Of a DNA stretch of 64,000 nucleotides, positions 37,193 to 48,800 are shown piece after piece (position 1 is the stretch's first letter; every line of letters starts with the position of its first letter). Location of the stretch: positions 62,001 through 126,000 of the forward strand of contig MU400609.1 in the NCBI GenBank assembly GCA_022578965.1. Direction: 5' to 3'. A model generated the notes under the pieces. That model did no database searches. It had not been told where the DNA came from and saw nothing but the letters and a program-made list of their open reading frames with translations. Source of the DNA: Xylaria sp. FL1777 (Eukaryota > Ascomycota > Sordariomycetes > Xylariales > Xylariaceae). The position numbers and the translations under genes were made by a program.

Positions 37193-37957
37193 CTATTTGA
37201 ATTGAGCATAGCCTTGTCCCTTGACAAAAGTGGCATGCCACGGCACCTTGCCCTCCTGCTTCGCCAACTGAGTGTAGAACTCGGCGTGGGCGGGGCCGTC
37301 GAGCTTCGCTGCTTTAGCCTTGCCATCCTCGTAACGCTCGTCGGCATAGAAGAAACTAGCAGGTCGATATTGTTAGAAACAACATCTGCTCAGAACAAGT
37401 ACTATTTTGAATGCATATACTCACCGATATCCCTTAGCCGCATATAGCGTGTCAGCCAGGCCTATCCAGTACGCTGTGGCCGACTTGCCCATGCCCAGGT
37501 TCTGCATCAGAGGCACGGGCAAGATGACTGTGTTCAAGATGCTGCCGGTGAAGATGAAGGTCTTCTTGGTTCCCTCAGGCAGAGTCTCCCACCCGGCAAT
37601 GGCCTGTTGCGCGGCGGTGTACGGGCTGATGGTGTTGACATTGAAATCGGAGGCGACGCTCTCGGTCGTGATGGACAGAACCGAGTCCTTGTCGGGAGGG
37701 GGCGTCACTGCCGCGGCGTGGTACACGACGACGCTGGGCACGGTCTTGAACTCAGCCTTGACGGCGTCGAAAAGTACCGGGATCGACTTGGGGTCGCTGA
37801 AGTCGGCCTTCAATGAGAGAATGCCTTTCTCATTCTTGGATCCGGTTCCCTTCCTGGACGCAATGGCAACTTTGTACCCGTCGGCGACGAACCCGTCAGC
37901 GATAAAGACTCCGGTTCGGGCCCCTACTCCTAGAATCAAGGCAACTGGTGAAGACAT
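37193..37957 (-). CDS. short-chain dehydrogenase/reductase-like protein, atypical, 231 aa
   Basis: NAD(P)-binding Rossmann protein. Two exons: 37425-37957 and 37193-37355, 69-nt intron, consistent phase. Start ATG 37957 (MSSPVALILGVGARTG) chosen because the dinucleotide-binding strand begins immediately. The glycine motif is GVGARTG in place of the classical TGxxxGIG. Later SDR landmarks: YHAAAV at strand 4 (in place of NNAG), IFTGS at strand 5. A classical YxxxK active-site pair is not seen at the expected place; AYWIGLADTLYAAKG is the nearest. Ends FVKGQGYAQFK. Probably an atypical SDR with altered or lost chemistry. Confidence 0.85.
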
Positions 37958-38029
37958 GGTGGAGTGATGGATGATGAGTTTTGGGTGGTGTTTTTCGAGT
38001 TTGGTTCTATGAGGTAGCTGATCTAGCAT

Positions 38030-38977
38030 GATACAAGGGATCGACTAGAGTTCACATCTTGCCGCGGATATCTCTTGCTTTATACTAACTACGCTCCGGT
38101 AGAGTCGAGTGAAGATGGCTCATATTCATTATTCATTATTCATTAATCATGCCCGGTATTACGTCCTATTGTTTTCATTACCGCCTCATTTGTAAGCTGT
38201 GCGCTTCAAGCTCCGGCGGGATACACTGCTACGGGCATCTCGGACAAGCAGTTCTTTACCCCTGAACGGCATACTCAGCCCTAAGCCCCACATACCGCGC
38301 GCGAACGATCTCGCGCTATCGTTAGGGGCCGCCGTTCGGGGGCTTGATGTGGGGTTCAGGGGAGCTGCGCGCGGTATGTGGCTCCCGGGATCTACAATGA
38401 GTTGCGTTATCTAAATACCTAATGACATCCTCAAGCAGATCAAGAATTTCATAGGTTTCACGGAAAACGTGAAGACGAAGGGCTACAATTAATATCGGCT
38501 CAATCGCATCACTCAAACTAACGACAGCACAGCTTCAATTACCTATTTGTAGGTAGACACAGTATTCAGCGGACCGCGTTCGACGAATGGTGTTACAGGA
38601 CGGTTTCTAACTACCGATTCAATCACAGCACTAATGCACACGCGCCTAAAGCGACCCAGCTTACAGCAAAATCGATGGTCACCCGGTTGTCCGCGATCCA
38701 AGCCATGATTTGTAGCGGCCAAAACACCCCCGAATTCAATCCCCACATGCCGCGCGGTGACGGCGGTGAGATACCCCTCGGACAACGAACACTCACGGTT
38801 ATTCACGATGCAAATAATCAAGGCCGACGACTAAGAGTTATAGCATATAACTTTACGTGCAGATGACCCAGCATTTGTCAGCTCGATTCACTAGTTCTCT
38901 CTTCCATTTATGGCTCTACATATTAAGGTTACCCGCTCAAGAACCCGGCTTTCAGTCGTTCTGTTGAAGAACCAGAA
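38030..38977. other. intergenic between divergent SDR and dioxygenase genes, with GC-rich foldback
   Basis: 950 bases between divergent transcripts; both promoters lie here. It contains the inverted repeat listed separately and a related third copy at 38741-38757. Short ORFs here are low-confidence and not annotated. Confidence 0.5.
38288..38381. repeat. GC-rich inverted repeat / foldback
   Basis: CCACATACCGCGCGC (38288-38302) is the exact reverse complement of GCGCGCGGTATGTGG (38367-38381). Between them a nested hairpin AACGAT...ATCGTT (38304-38323) has an 8-base loop. The whole 94 bases could fold on itself. Confidence 0.9.
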
Positions 38978-40095
38978 ATGCCCTCTACTCATACAATCAC
39001 TCTCTTAAAGCCTGCATCCTTGATCTTTCTCCTTCTTAGCTTGTCTATTTCTCTTATATATCCCCTCGCTAAGACTGGCTTCTGGCAACCAACTACCACG
39101 CAGTCAAGCAACGAAGCCGCAGGCAACATGTCCGCTCTTTCACCTTCATCTCGGCGGCTGCCCGTCTACTTTCTCGGGATCGGCGGGCCTAACTTCATAG
39201 AAAACACGAAACATCCTGCCTATCTCAAATTAGCCGAGACGGGCGCAGAAATCACGTCTAAAGTCAAACCTAAAGCAGTGGTTGTGTTCTCAGCCCACTG
39301 GCAAGATGGCCCGAGTAGTGTCAGTGTCAACGCCGTGGAAAACACGGATTTAATCTACGATTTCTACGGCTTCCCTCCGCACTACTACGAATACAAGTTT
39401 CCGTATAAAGGAAGCCCTGAGGTTGCCGAGAAAGTTGTCCAGAAGCTCACAACAGCCAGTATAAGCGTCGAGAAAGTCAAGAGAGGTTTGGACCATGGCG
39501 TATGGGTCGGGTTTCTCGCTGGTAAATAAAGACGCCTGTTTCCCCTTCCTGTTATCCATTTCGTCCCTGACGCAGTGTAATGAGTAGCTTTCGACCCTAA
39601 GAACAACCCCTTGAATGTCCCCATCGTACAAGTCTCGCTCTTCGGGAACGAAGACGAAGACCTTCATTATCGCATGGGCCAGGCACTTGAAGGTCTCAGA
39701 GACGAAGGGATCCTCATCATCGGAGCAGGCATGGCTGCTCATAATCTCCGTGATTACAGGGCTGCGAGGGGCAGCAAACAGCCCATGCCGTAAGTGCATC
39801 ATCCCCAGCGGGGCTGGTTATCTACTCATCTCTATCCATGCTAACGTGTCTTAGTTACGCCTTCAGTTTCGACGAGGCCTTGAAGGAGGCTACTTCCGCC
39901 AAGCCGGAAGACCGTCGGTCGGCCATGTCGGCTTTGCTGAGACGCAGCGATGCGCGACAGGCACATCCATCGCTGGAGCATCTCTTGCCTATTTATGTAG
40001 TCGCGGGCGCTGCTGGTTTGGATGTGGGAGAGCGCTTGTGGACTATGCCCGAGGGACCTCTGAACTGGTCGCAATATCGGTTTGGCAGCGTTTAG
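38978..40095 (+). CDS. LigB-family extradiol (DODA-type) dioxygenase, 328 aa
   Basis: Class III extradiol ring-cleavage dioxygenase of the 4,5-DOPA dioxygenase type, needing non-haem iron (or zinc). Exons: 38978-39521, 39588-39789, 39855-40095; introns 66 and 65 nt. Family blocks: VYFLGIGGPNFIEN, HPAYLKL, VVFSAHWQ (metal His), YDFYGFPPHYYEYKFPYKG, GLDHGVWVGF (His), PIVQVSLFG, ILIIGAGMAAHNL, and a C-terminal HPSLEHLLPIYVVAGAAG (His). The first ATG gives a hydrophobic span ASLIFLLLSLSISLIYPLA absent from usual cytosolic members; a second Met (codon 51, NMSALSPSS) would start a normal-length cytosolic enzyme. The substrate is likely a catechol but unspecified. Confidence 0.9.
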
Positions 40096-40764
40096 AGGAC
40101 TGTTTCATGCTATATGTATCTGACTTTGAAGGGGTGATCTGGAAGGCCTGCTTTCCATTTACTCTTGTTAAATTAGTAGCTTCTTAGATTATTGTGTTGC
40201 TGTTCAATTTTTCTTATATACTATTTTGAGGGGTCCTCTCTATTGCCCGTATGGACTCCGTCTCATTTGGCTTATGAAAATTAAGACTAAAACATTCCCC
40301 ATAGATACTATGGGCTACGCCTCATGCGTAGAAGGAAGCCCGACTGTCGTTTTTATTATGTGTAGTTTCTACGCTAAGCCTTAAATACCTAAGAGATACG
40401 GTGAGACAACTTGTAAACGCTTACCGAAATAGGTTTAAGCTGGTGTCCCCCATATTAGAACGGCATGGGCTAATTCAACAACTTCAATCAACACTAACGT
40501 GCACCACGATATCCATCAATTGCATGTTATTTGGCAGCGTAGGGCTATAGAAGTAAGCCTCTCATCATACCATCTATTTAAGCCTATATAAAAGCTGTTT
40601 CGTTATCGGTGATCAAAGCACAGGCTGCCCGGTTCTAAACACTACTCTCTGCGACCCCTCGCAACATTGACTATCACAGGCTAGCAATTAGCTACAATAG
40701 AGTCTTGGGGATTGCTTAAAGGCTCTGTCAACTCACCTTCGATATATCTCTGAAACTTAGCCGA

Positions 40765-41126
40765 TCAATGGTGGCTATGGTGCGTATCATCCACGGCGCC
40801 GATGGTCCCTCGATGAGGGAAGCCGTTACAATGTCGGATATGACCTAGCTCGTGACCGCAGTCATCTTCTATGAATCTCAGCACACCTAGTCAATCAGAC
40901 TAGAAAGCGTTGACCTACCAATGCGCTGATCGTGCAATCGTCGTACTCGATCCCGCCGGGCCAGGATAAAGGCAATGATGGCAGCCCCAATAGCTCCCAA
41001 TAGACCCAGAAGGGCGCCTAGAATTGGCCCAAGAAGGCTATTCTCTATAGCCATATTGTTCTGACAGGTGGTCGCTATGTCTTTGATCTTGTAGGCAATA
41101 GACGCCGAGCTTTCGGTCTTGAACAC
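40765..41126 (-). CDS. small single-pass membrane protein of unknown function, 5' end uncertain
   Basis: Exons 40919 and up, then 40765-40868, with a 50-nt intron (GTAGGT donor, CATAG acceptor) that keeps frame. The frame contains a Gly-rich membrane span (LLGPILGALLGLLGAIG followed by AAIIAFIL), then a basic stop-transfer stretch ARRDRVRRLHDQR and a His-rich tail after splicing (DDCGHELGHIRHCNG, ending DDTHHSHH). If it starts at the internal ATG (41051) the product is 78 aa. The frame remains open further up and a 62-nt intron with acceptor CATTAG just upstream could attach another exon near 41200-41270. Not recognised; coding status is moderately supported by the intron and composition. Confidence 0.45.
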
Positions 41127-41278
41127 TCCCGATCTAATGGAAAGGATAAGATGAGAAAAGAAATATCTCTAGAGCTATTTCAGCAGAATAAATACGTCTT
41201 TAAAATTGAAGAATGAGGTAGGAAGGCTCTGTTTGGGTGGATAAGCCCGAGAGCACCGCGCCCCCTGCAGAGAATCAG

Positions 41279-41617
41279 TGTTAAGATTCAGACACAGCCA
41301 CTGACACCATATAATGCCTTTTAGATTCTGAGGGCCAACCTATCCGGTACGGCCAGAAAACACACCGACCACCTGACGAGCCCCAGGATCCTTCAGATTC
41401 TGGTGTGCTGCCAATCGGATATGAAAGACAGCTCACATCGCTTCAGTTCGCCTCGCATCATACATGCGAGTGGCTGCAAGTTCCAGTAAGCTGCATTTAG
41501 GTGCTTTCAGATTTTGACTTGTGGCCACTCATGTTGCAGATGAGCATTTGAGAGGTATCACTGGGGTACGTACCTCTAGGCAGGACTTTCAGATTCTGAT
41601 CTCTGCCCAATCATAAC
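41279..41617. repeat. degenerate repeats with CAGATTCTG core followed by CCAAT-like word
   Basis: Four clear copies of CTTTTAGATTCTG/CTTTCAGATTCTG at about 41318-41330, 41391-41402, 41504-41516 (one mismatch) and 41586-41598, each followed within about 8-12 bases by GGCCAAC, TGCCAATC, GGCCACTC or GCCCAATC. A weaker fifth copy begins at about 41282 (AGATTCAG). Spacing is irregular (about 70-115 bases). They lie 260-600 bases upstream of the Clr5-ankyrin start. Confidence 0.7.
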
Positions 41618-41876
41618 GCACTGAAAAAATTGGCATGGACTTCGCTCAGCCACTCAGTCTCTAGTAGAAATATGCAATCCATCCCACTTAAGAGTTCGTT
41701 TCATTTTCTTCGCCCTTTCAAATCTATCTCCTTCTATGTCCCGCTCGAGTATAGCAACCAGTGCCCGATGTTCACTGTCTGATATTTGACACGAGTCGAT
41801 ACCTAGTTCACCTTCTCTCTGTGCAAAGCGTATCTACCCTTCGTCGCATTTACGTCCTCAAAATACACCAATCAAT

Positions 41877-44800
41877 ATGAGCAGCAAAAGTTCCAAGCCG
41901 AGTGACCAGCAATGGGATGATAAGAAGGATCTCATTCGGGAGTGGTATCTCGTACAGGATAAGTCGCTTAAGGAAGTTCAGAGAGAATTAAAAGAACATG
42001 GGCTGGATGTTCCGTGAGACATGCTCATTTCACCAACTAGTTCGATATGCTGACAACCATAGGGTCCACAAAATTGAAGCCAAGATTCGAGAGTGGAAAT
42101 TTCGAAAGAACATTGGAAAGGAAATATGGACCTCTATCGATCACCACATCACCAAGAGAAAACGTGACGACAAGGAATATGAAGTGATACTCTGCGGCAG
42201 GCGTATAAAGCCAGAGACAGTCACAAGGGAGACAGATCGTCACCGTGATAGGTCTATATGGGCTCAACTTGCCCTACGTAAGATTAGATTCCCATTCTCG
42301 CATCTAGATGTTCGTACTAATATTGAGCAATAGAACGAAATTCGCCACCTCCGCTGTCGACAGACTCTCAGGTTGCCGTTTGCACTCCACAGCCTATCAA
42401 CATGGAATTCAAGTGGCCAACCACTTTACCGTGGCTCAGATTCTCATCGCGAGAGTTACCTAGTTAGTTGATGCTCCAAAGATCGATGAGTCCTTTCCGC
42501 TAACAGTATATAATCAAGTGATACTCAAAGCCTGCCAGTCGTTCATATTAGAAAGTCATAATGCGTCCTCTAAAGATCTGATTTCTGCAATTCTACCTAA
42601 AGAATTCAGAACAAATATGGCGCGTATCGGAGTTTCTAAACTTGCTGCTATCATCGGGAGATCAATGCCGGAAAGGTATGACCAGGAGAACCTTCAACGT
42701 GCCCACAGTCTTCTAAGTAGACCAGCCGAAGACTCTGTGCGCGAATATCTCTCAATGATCATATATAATGTGTCCAACAATGCCCTCAACCTAATGTCAG
42801 ATTCTGAGTGGGAGCAAACTATAAAGGTTCTTGAAGGCTGTGGTATCTTTCGCCTCGGCGTTGGTCTCAGAAAAGATAAGAGTCCAACAATAGATGGATT
42901 TATGGAAAAGCTCTACGATGCCTCGATTCGTAGGTGCGTTCTAGGTTTTGACAATTCTAAAGACGTCGGAGCCGAAACCGTAGTCAAATGGCTACTAACA
43001 GTAGGATATTGCCCGAATTCTGCTGCAAAAGCTCTTTGGGCTAGAGTTGAAGAACTCAACGGTACCTTTTATGGCTGCCAACGGCGCATATTCGACTTGA
43101 CAAAATACCTCCTAAACGCGGGTGCTAGCGCCAATATACTAATGCCACGTCGCAACATGAGTGGTTTGTCTAAGACAATCCTAGAATTCACCCTGGAAGG
43201 GTGTTGGAGCAGCGACATAACTTTCAAATTGGCAGAGCTTTTGTTTAAGCACGGCGCTTCCGAGAATCTAAATCGGGCGCTCCACTTGGCGATCAGGGGA
43301 AAGGAGAACGACCTTGTTGGAATGATTGTACAAAATGGAGGTAATCTCACCGCTGCCTTGAATCCTTCATCCGAAAGTCCTTTGGACAAGGAAACTGCCC
43401 TAACCGTAGCAGCGTCTACGGGTCTTCAAGAGACATGGCACATCTTGAATCTTCTATCTGGTCAATCTCAAATCGACGTCTTTCGCATCGTTATCAAAAC
43501 AAATGTACTTATTGCAGCGGCGGCCAGGGGACACAATGATATCATCTCGTCTCTGTATAATAACTGGCCCACTATTATGGCCGACGAGTATGGCATTACG
43601 CCATTACACGCAGCAGCGCGATGGGGGCACTTGAGCACCTGCCAACTGCTGCTATCTTTACCAGTTGCACATAACACATGGACCATTGCGAATTTCTCCC
43701 CCCTTCATGCCGCTTGCTACGGTAGGCATAAAGACGTGGTGGAATTTTTGATTATGAATGGTGCTAATGTCAACGATGCTCCTGGATTTGGTTCCGCTGC
43801 TGAAAGGCTCCGATTCCAGGCTTGGTTCAACAAATGGGACCCTACATCCGGGATAGCGCCTCTCAATTATTTATTGGATATGTCGGAGTTGAGACGGCTT
43901 TCTACACCGGACTATGACGATGTCCTATCGCCGCGATCGTGATGGGAAATCAGTCATTGACCCAAAGCCTCCTTCTAAATCGGCCTGCTGAGACGAGCGA
44001 AGACCCGTTTGAAATTACAGCAATCGCCGTCGCCGCCGTGTCTGGCAACCTGGGTCTTCTGCAACATCTTCTCGCCCATCCGCCATCTTGCCACACTGGA
44101 CCATTGCCACTACACGCCTCTCTTTCGTATAACACCTACTTTTATGAGATATCTAGCTTGGTTGAGCGCATTCGAAGGGACGAATATCGGCCGGGTGGTG
44201 AACTAGATTTGAGGACAAGACGCCGATACCGCTCTGGAAGACGGGTCTGTGGGAGCCCACTCGCTCTAGTAGCAAGTTCGAAGGGCTTTAATGCGCTCGA
44301 AGCGACTTCCCAACTTTTGGCAGCTGGCTTTTGCGCCGATGCACCCACATGGGTGGTTGCTGCTTCCTGTAACAACACTGCGTTTGTTCAGACCCTTCTC
44401 AATCATGGTCAACGTTTCGATTATCGTCAATACGCCATCTACTGCAATGGACTAGACAATTTCCGTCACCGCTGCCCTTTGGCATTTGCCATAAGACATC
44501 GCAACAAAGAACTGATTAGCCTACTAATAAAAGCTGGAATAGATGCCAATGGTCGTGAAACATGTGTGGGAGCACCTCTCCTGGAAGCAGTGGAAAGGGG
44601 CTATTTAGACATTGTGGACTATCTCATTCAAGCTGGGGCAGGCGCAAGTGCCAACGACAGATTCTCGCATCGTCCCTCTCCTCTCCAATTGGCCGTAAAA
44701 AGGGGCGAAACCGACATAGTGCATTATCTTGTTCAAGCCGGGGCAAATGTTAACAGCCCACCTGCTTGGCAGAGAGGAGCAACCGCGTTGCAATTCGCCG

Positions 44801-45326
44801 CTATAAACGGCCACTTGGGGCTTGCTAAGTACCTGATCGATAAGGGTGCTGAAGTCAATGCACTACCATCACTGATTGGTGGTAGAACTGTGCTTCAGGG
44901 AGCTGCAGAGCATGGAAGGCTCGACATGCTGGAGTTTCTACTGACAGAGGGAGCCCTAACCACGGGTCGATGGCGCCACCATTTCATCGTAGCAGTCAAA
45001 TTAGCAATCAAGGAACACCACTTCGTTGCGGCAGATCTTTTGAAACGGTCTACGGACTGGTCAGAAGAAGATGAGAAGCGGTTGAAGCGGTTAGAGTGGT
45101 CAAACATGCTGGGCATGTTTTGTAACACTAACTCTGAGGGATATGAACTGGATGAAGCAACTCCTGATGATGAGACGGGTCTGAGTCAGGAGGAGTATCA
45201 CGACCCTAACTCTGAGGGGGTGAACCAGATGACGCATCTACTGATGACGAGATGAACAACGGTGACAAAGAAGGTGATGGTACTTTCAATATGGAGTACG
45301 ACATTGATATGAGTCGGGAGGAGTAG
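41877..45326 (+). pseudogene. Clr5-domain ankyrin-repeat gene with two apparent one-base frameshifts
   Basis: Exons 41877-42013, 42063-42277, 42334-42462, 42507 onward; introns of 49, 56 and 44 nt, phases consistent. The N-terminus is a Clr5 domain (QQWDDKKDLIREWYLVQDKS, IEAKIREWKFRKNIGKEIW), then a linker (VAVCTPQPINMEFKWPTTLP), then ankyrin repeats (ITPLHAAARWGHLSTCQLLL, FSPLHAACYGRHKDVVEFLI). The frame stops at 43942, but at about 43917 the other frame resumes with an ankyrin-like helix (RCPIAAIVMGNQSLTQSLLL) and runs through four more repeats (for example SPLQLAVKRGETDIVHYLVQ). A second slip at the G run 45216-45220 moves the acidic tail into the frame ending at TAG 45324-45326; the same frame stays acidic to 45425. 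Could be two sequencing indels in one intact gene instead. Confidence 0.65.
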
Positions 45327-45691
45327 ATGGTTAACGAAGTAGACGCCAAGGGAGAATATGATGACGCCTTTGACACTGGTATGGGAATTAGGAAACTCAA
45401 AGAGAGTATTGTTACTGGGGCATAAGTTGAACTTACAATTCCTAGAGTAACATGGTTGTTTCGATCAAGAATCTTGTTTATTAGATAAGCTAACTACCTC
45501 CCCCACGGGCTATTGCTTCACGGGCTACCTAACTACCCGCTTTTTATGCAACACGCGTATTTAATTACTTTTTTATAACTTTATTACTTTTTATTTTTTT
45601 TTTTGCTTTTTATATTTAATTGAAGCGTTTTTTTTTTTTTTTATTGCAATGCTTTTTTTAAACAATAAAAAGCGTATGTTATAATTATTTT

Positions 45692-45825
45692 AAGTGCTTT
45701 AAACTAAAAGCATAAAATAATAAGCTATGTTTGCTACAAGCTATAACTTACTTTCTTTAGGAGCTTATGTAAATATATTTATAGATTTAAAGCTTATGTT
45801 TTATATATTTTAGTTTAAAGCACTT
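45692..45825. mobile_element. MITE-like element, 134 bp with 18-bp perfect terminal inverted repeats
   Basis: AAGTGCTTTAAACTAAAA at 45692-45709 is the exact reverse complement of TTTTAGTTTAAAGCACTT at 45808-45825. The interior is non-coding. The terminal repeat equals the end of the 2.54-kb repeats (AGGTGCCTTAAACTAAAA) except for one G-to-A and one C-to-T change, so it looks like a deletion derivative of the same family. No clear target duplication. Confidence 0.7.
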
Positions 45826-48800
45826 TTGTTGATTTTTAAGCTAGAGTTTACTTTATATATATATGTATACTATTTATACTTATAAATTATTTGCTAATAA
45901 AACTTAAAAAAAACAATTATAATATTACTTAAAGCTTTTTATAGTAATGCTTATATTTAGTGCTAACTTTATAATTAAAATACTTTATTATATTATAATA
46001 TTTTAAGCTTAAATAGTTAAAAATTAAGCTTTATTTATTAATTTATTAATTAGTATTATTTTTTTACTTTATTATAAAACTATAAACTTTTAATAATTTT
46101 AGCTTTAGCTTAATTAATAATTGCTTTTTAAAAAAACTAATAGCTTTAAAACTTTTAAAATTTATTAAAAAACTTAGTAAACTAAATAAACTAGCTAATA
46201 ATATAATATTAAAGCATTTATTTAGTAATTATATTTAGTATTTTATGTAGTATATTTTGCTGCAATTAAAACATAACTAATAATATATATTAAAATATAA
46301 CTTTATATAAACTATTATTAGTATTATTTTAAATTATTATTAATTTAATAAATTATATAAGCTTAAGCTTAAAGTTAAGCAAGTTAAATTAATTTAGTAT
46401 ATAGTATTTTATTATAGTAATATTATATTAATAGCTTAAACTAGTTATAAAAAAAGTATTATATTATAAATTGTTTTAGTTATTATATAAAGTATAATAA
46501 CTTTATAGTTATGCTTATTAAAACAATTAAAATATAATTAGTTTAATTTAATTGCTTAGATTTTTAATATTTGTTTATTATTAATAATAAATAATATAAT
46601 AAAAGTTAATTAATATTATATAAATAATTATAAAAGTATATTTTTATTATTTAATAAAATAATGCTATATAAGCTAAGTTAACTTTAAAAAGCTTTATAT
46701 ATATTATTTTTAAGCTTAAATAAACTACTTAAAAACATTTTATTAACTTGCTTTATAATTTTTTATTTAACTAAAAAATTACATTAATAGCTATTAATAA
46801 GCTTTATATAGTTTATTAATAAAAAGATTTCCGGATTATATACTTTAATATATATTATATAAAAGCGTTAGTTTTATAAAATATATTATAGTTTAGCTAT
46901 ATTATTACATTAAGCTTAAATGCTTAAAAGTTTATATTATTTAAAACTAGATTTTAATAATAAAGTATTTATTTAAAAAAACTGCAATTTATTTATGCTT
47001 TAGTTAATTAGCTTAATATATTTTTTATTATTTATTTTATAAAAAAAAATACTATTATAAAAAATTACTAATAATTAAGTTTTTTAATTAATAAAACATA
47101 GCATAGTATAACATACTTAATTTTTAAAACTATTGTTTTTATAAATAGCAAAAAAAAGCTTATTATTATACGTTATTTTTTAATAATATAGCTTTAAAAA
47201 TTAAAGTTTACTTTAATTAAAATAAAGCGTTTTATTTAAAAATATAATATAAATATATGTTTTAATAACTAATAGTAATTATATAACAAGTTTATAAAGC
47301 TAAACTTTTTTTATTAAATTATGTTTACTATTATAGCTTTTAAAATAACAATAAATATTTATAATATAACGTATATTATTTAGTTTAGCTTTGTTGCTTT
47401 TAAAAACTTTTTAAACTTATTATAAAAGTTTAGCTAAGCTATTTAAAATAATATAACATAAAAAATAGCATTTTTTTTTGCTTTTTATTAGTATTTTAAT
47501 TTATTAAAAGCGCAAAAAGTTAAGCTTTTTAAACTAAAATATAAAAAAAAACTACTAAAAAACAATTAAAATAATTTGCGTTTTATAATAAACATAAATA
47601 ATAGCACATTAAAAAGCTTAACGTTTAGCTATATATAGTTTATATTATTAAATTACTAATTAATTATAATTAATAAGCTTAAAAATAAAAATAGTTTAAT
47701 AATTAACTTTAAATTAAAATAGTTTAAGCTAATTAAGCTTATTAAATAAACTAAAGCTAAACTAAAGTTTAAAAATAAGCTGCAAGCTATTTAGCTAAGC
47801 ATATATAAGTTTATAAATATAAAATGCTTTAAAAAGTATGTTTTATAATTTTTATAACAATTAAATAATAAAAATATTAAAAAGTAAAAAAATATATAAT
47901 AAAAAGTATGCTATAATTTATGTTATTATAATTTTAATTAATTACTAAAATTATTGCTAAAAATATGCTAATAGTTTGCGCTTTAAAAAAAAACTATTTT
48001 TTAGTTTTTATAGCAAAAGCTTTAAAAATTTTGCATAAAACATTTTGTAAATTTATATTAATACTTAAACTTTACTATTAATAGCATAACAAAATATTTT
48101 ATGTTAAAAAAAGTTTAATAATATATTACTACTATGTTTAATAAAGTAATTAATATAAATACTATGTTTTTTTTAGTTTATAATGCTATAAAAATATTTA
48201 AATAAAATAAATAAAAAAAATATAGCTATGTTTTATATGCTAAGCTTTTTATAATATATTAGTATGCTTTTAATAAACATATTAAGCATTTTGCAAATAA
48301 AGCACAAATTAAAAATGCTACTAAAAATATACTTTGTTTAACTTTAAAATTAACACTAAAAATATAAATAAAGCAGCAATTAAATATTTGTTAAATGTTT
48401 AATATATAATTAAGCTAGTTAGCTTTATGCTTAATAATAGCTATAACTTTTGTTTTATTGTTTTTAATAAAACTAACTATAGTTGCATTATTTTTAAGTG
48501 CTTTTTTTATATATATAAATATATTGCTAGCTATAAATTTATTAATATAATTTAGATTATTAAAATATAATAAAGAATTACTAGCAAATAATAGTTTTAA
48601 AAAGCTAAAAAAAAAACAAAAAAAGTAAAACATATATAATACTTTATGCTAATTTATATTTAGCTATAGTTCTTTAGTTTTTTTTTTTTTTTTTTTGCTT
48701 TTTTATAATTAAAAATATATAACTGCTGTTTTTTATTACTTTTAATAAATAGCTTATTTTTATTAGCTAAACTTAGTATATTTTGCTATATTAAAACTTT

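Noticed and set aside
33852..40095. Secondary-metabolite cluster around the Zn2Cys6 factor, SDR and dioxygenase
   Set aside because: No backbone enzyme (PKS, NRPS, terpene synthase) is present in the window.
48415..48633. 72-aa ORF in the isochore
   Set aside because: Phe/Lys/Asn/Ile-only composition is produced by AT-rich sequence; no start context or homology.
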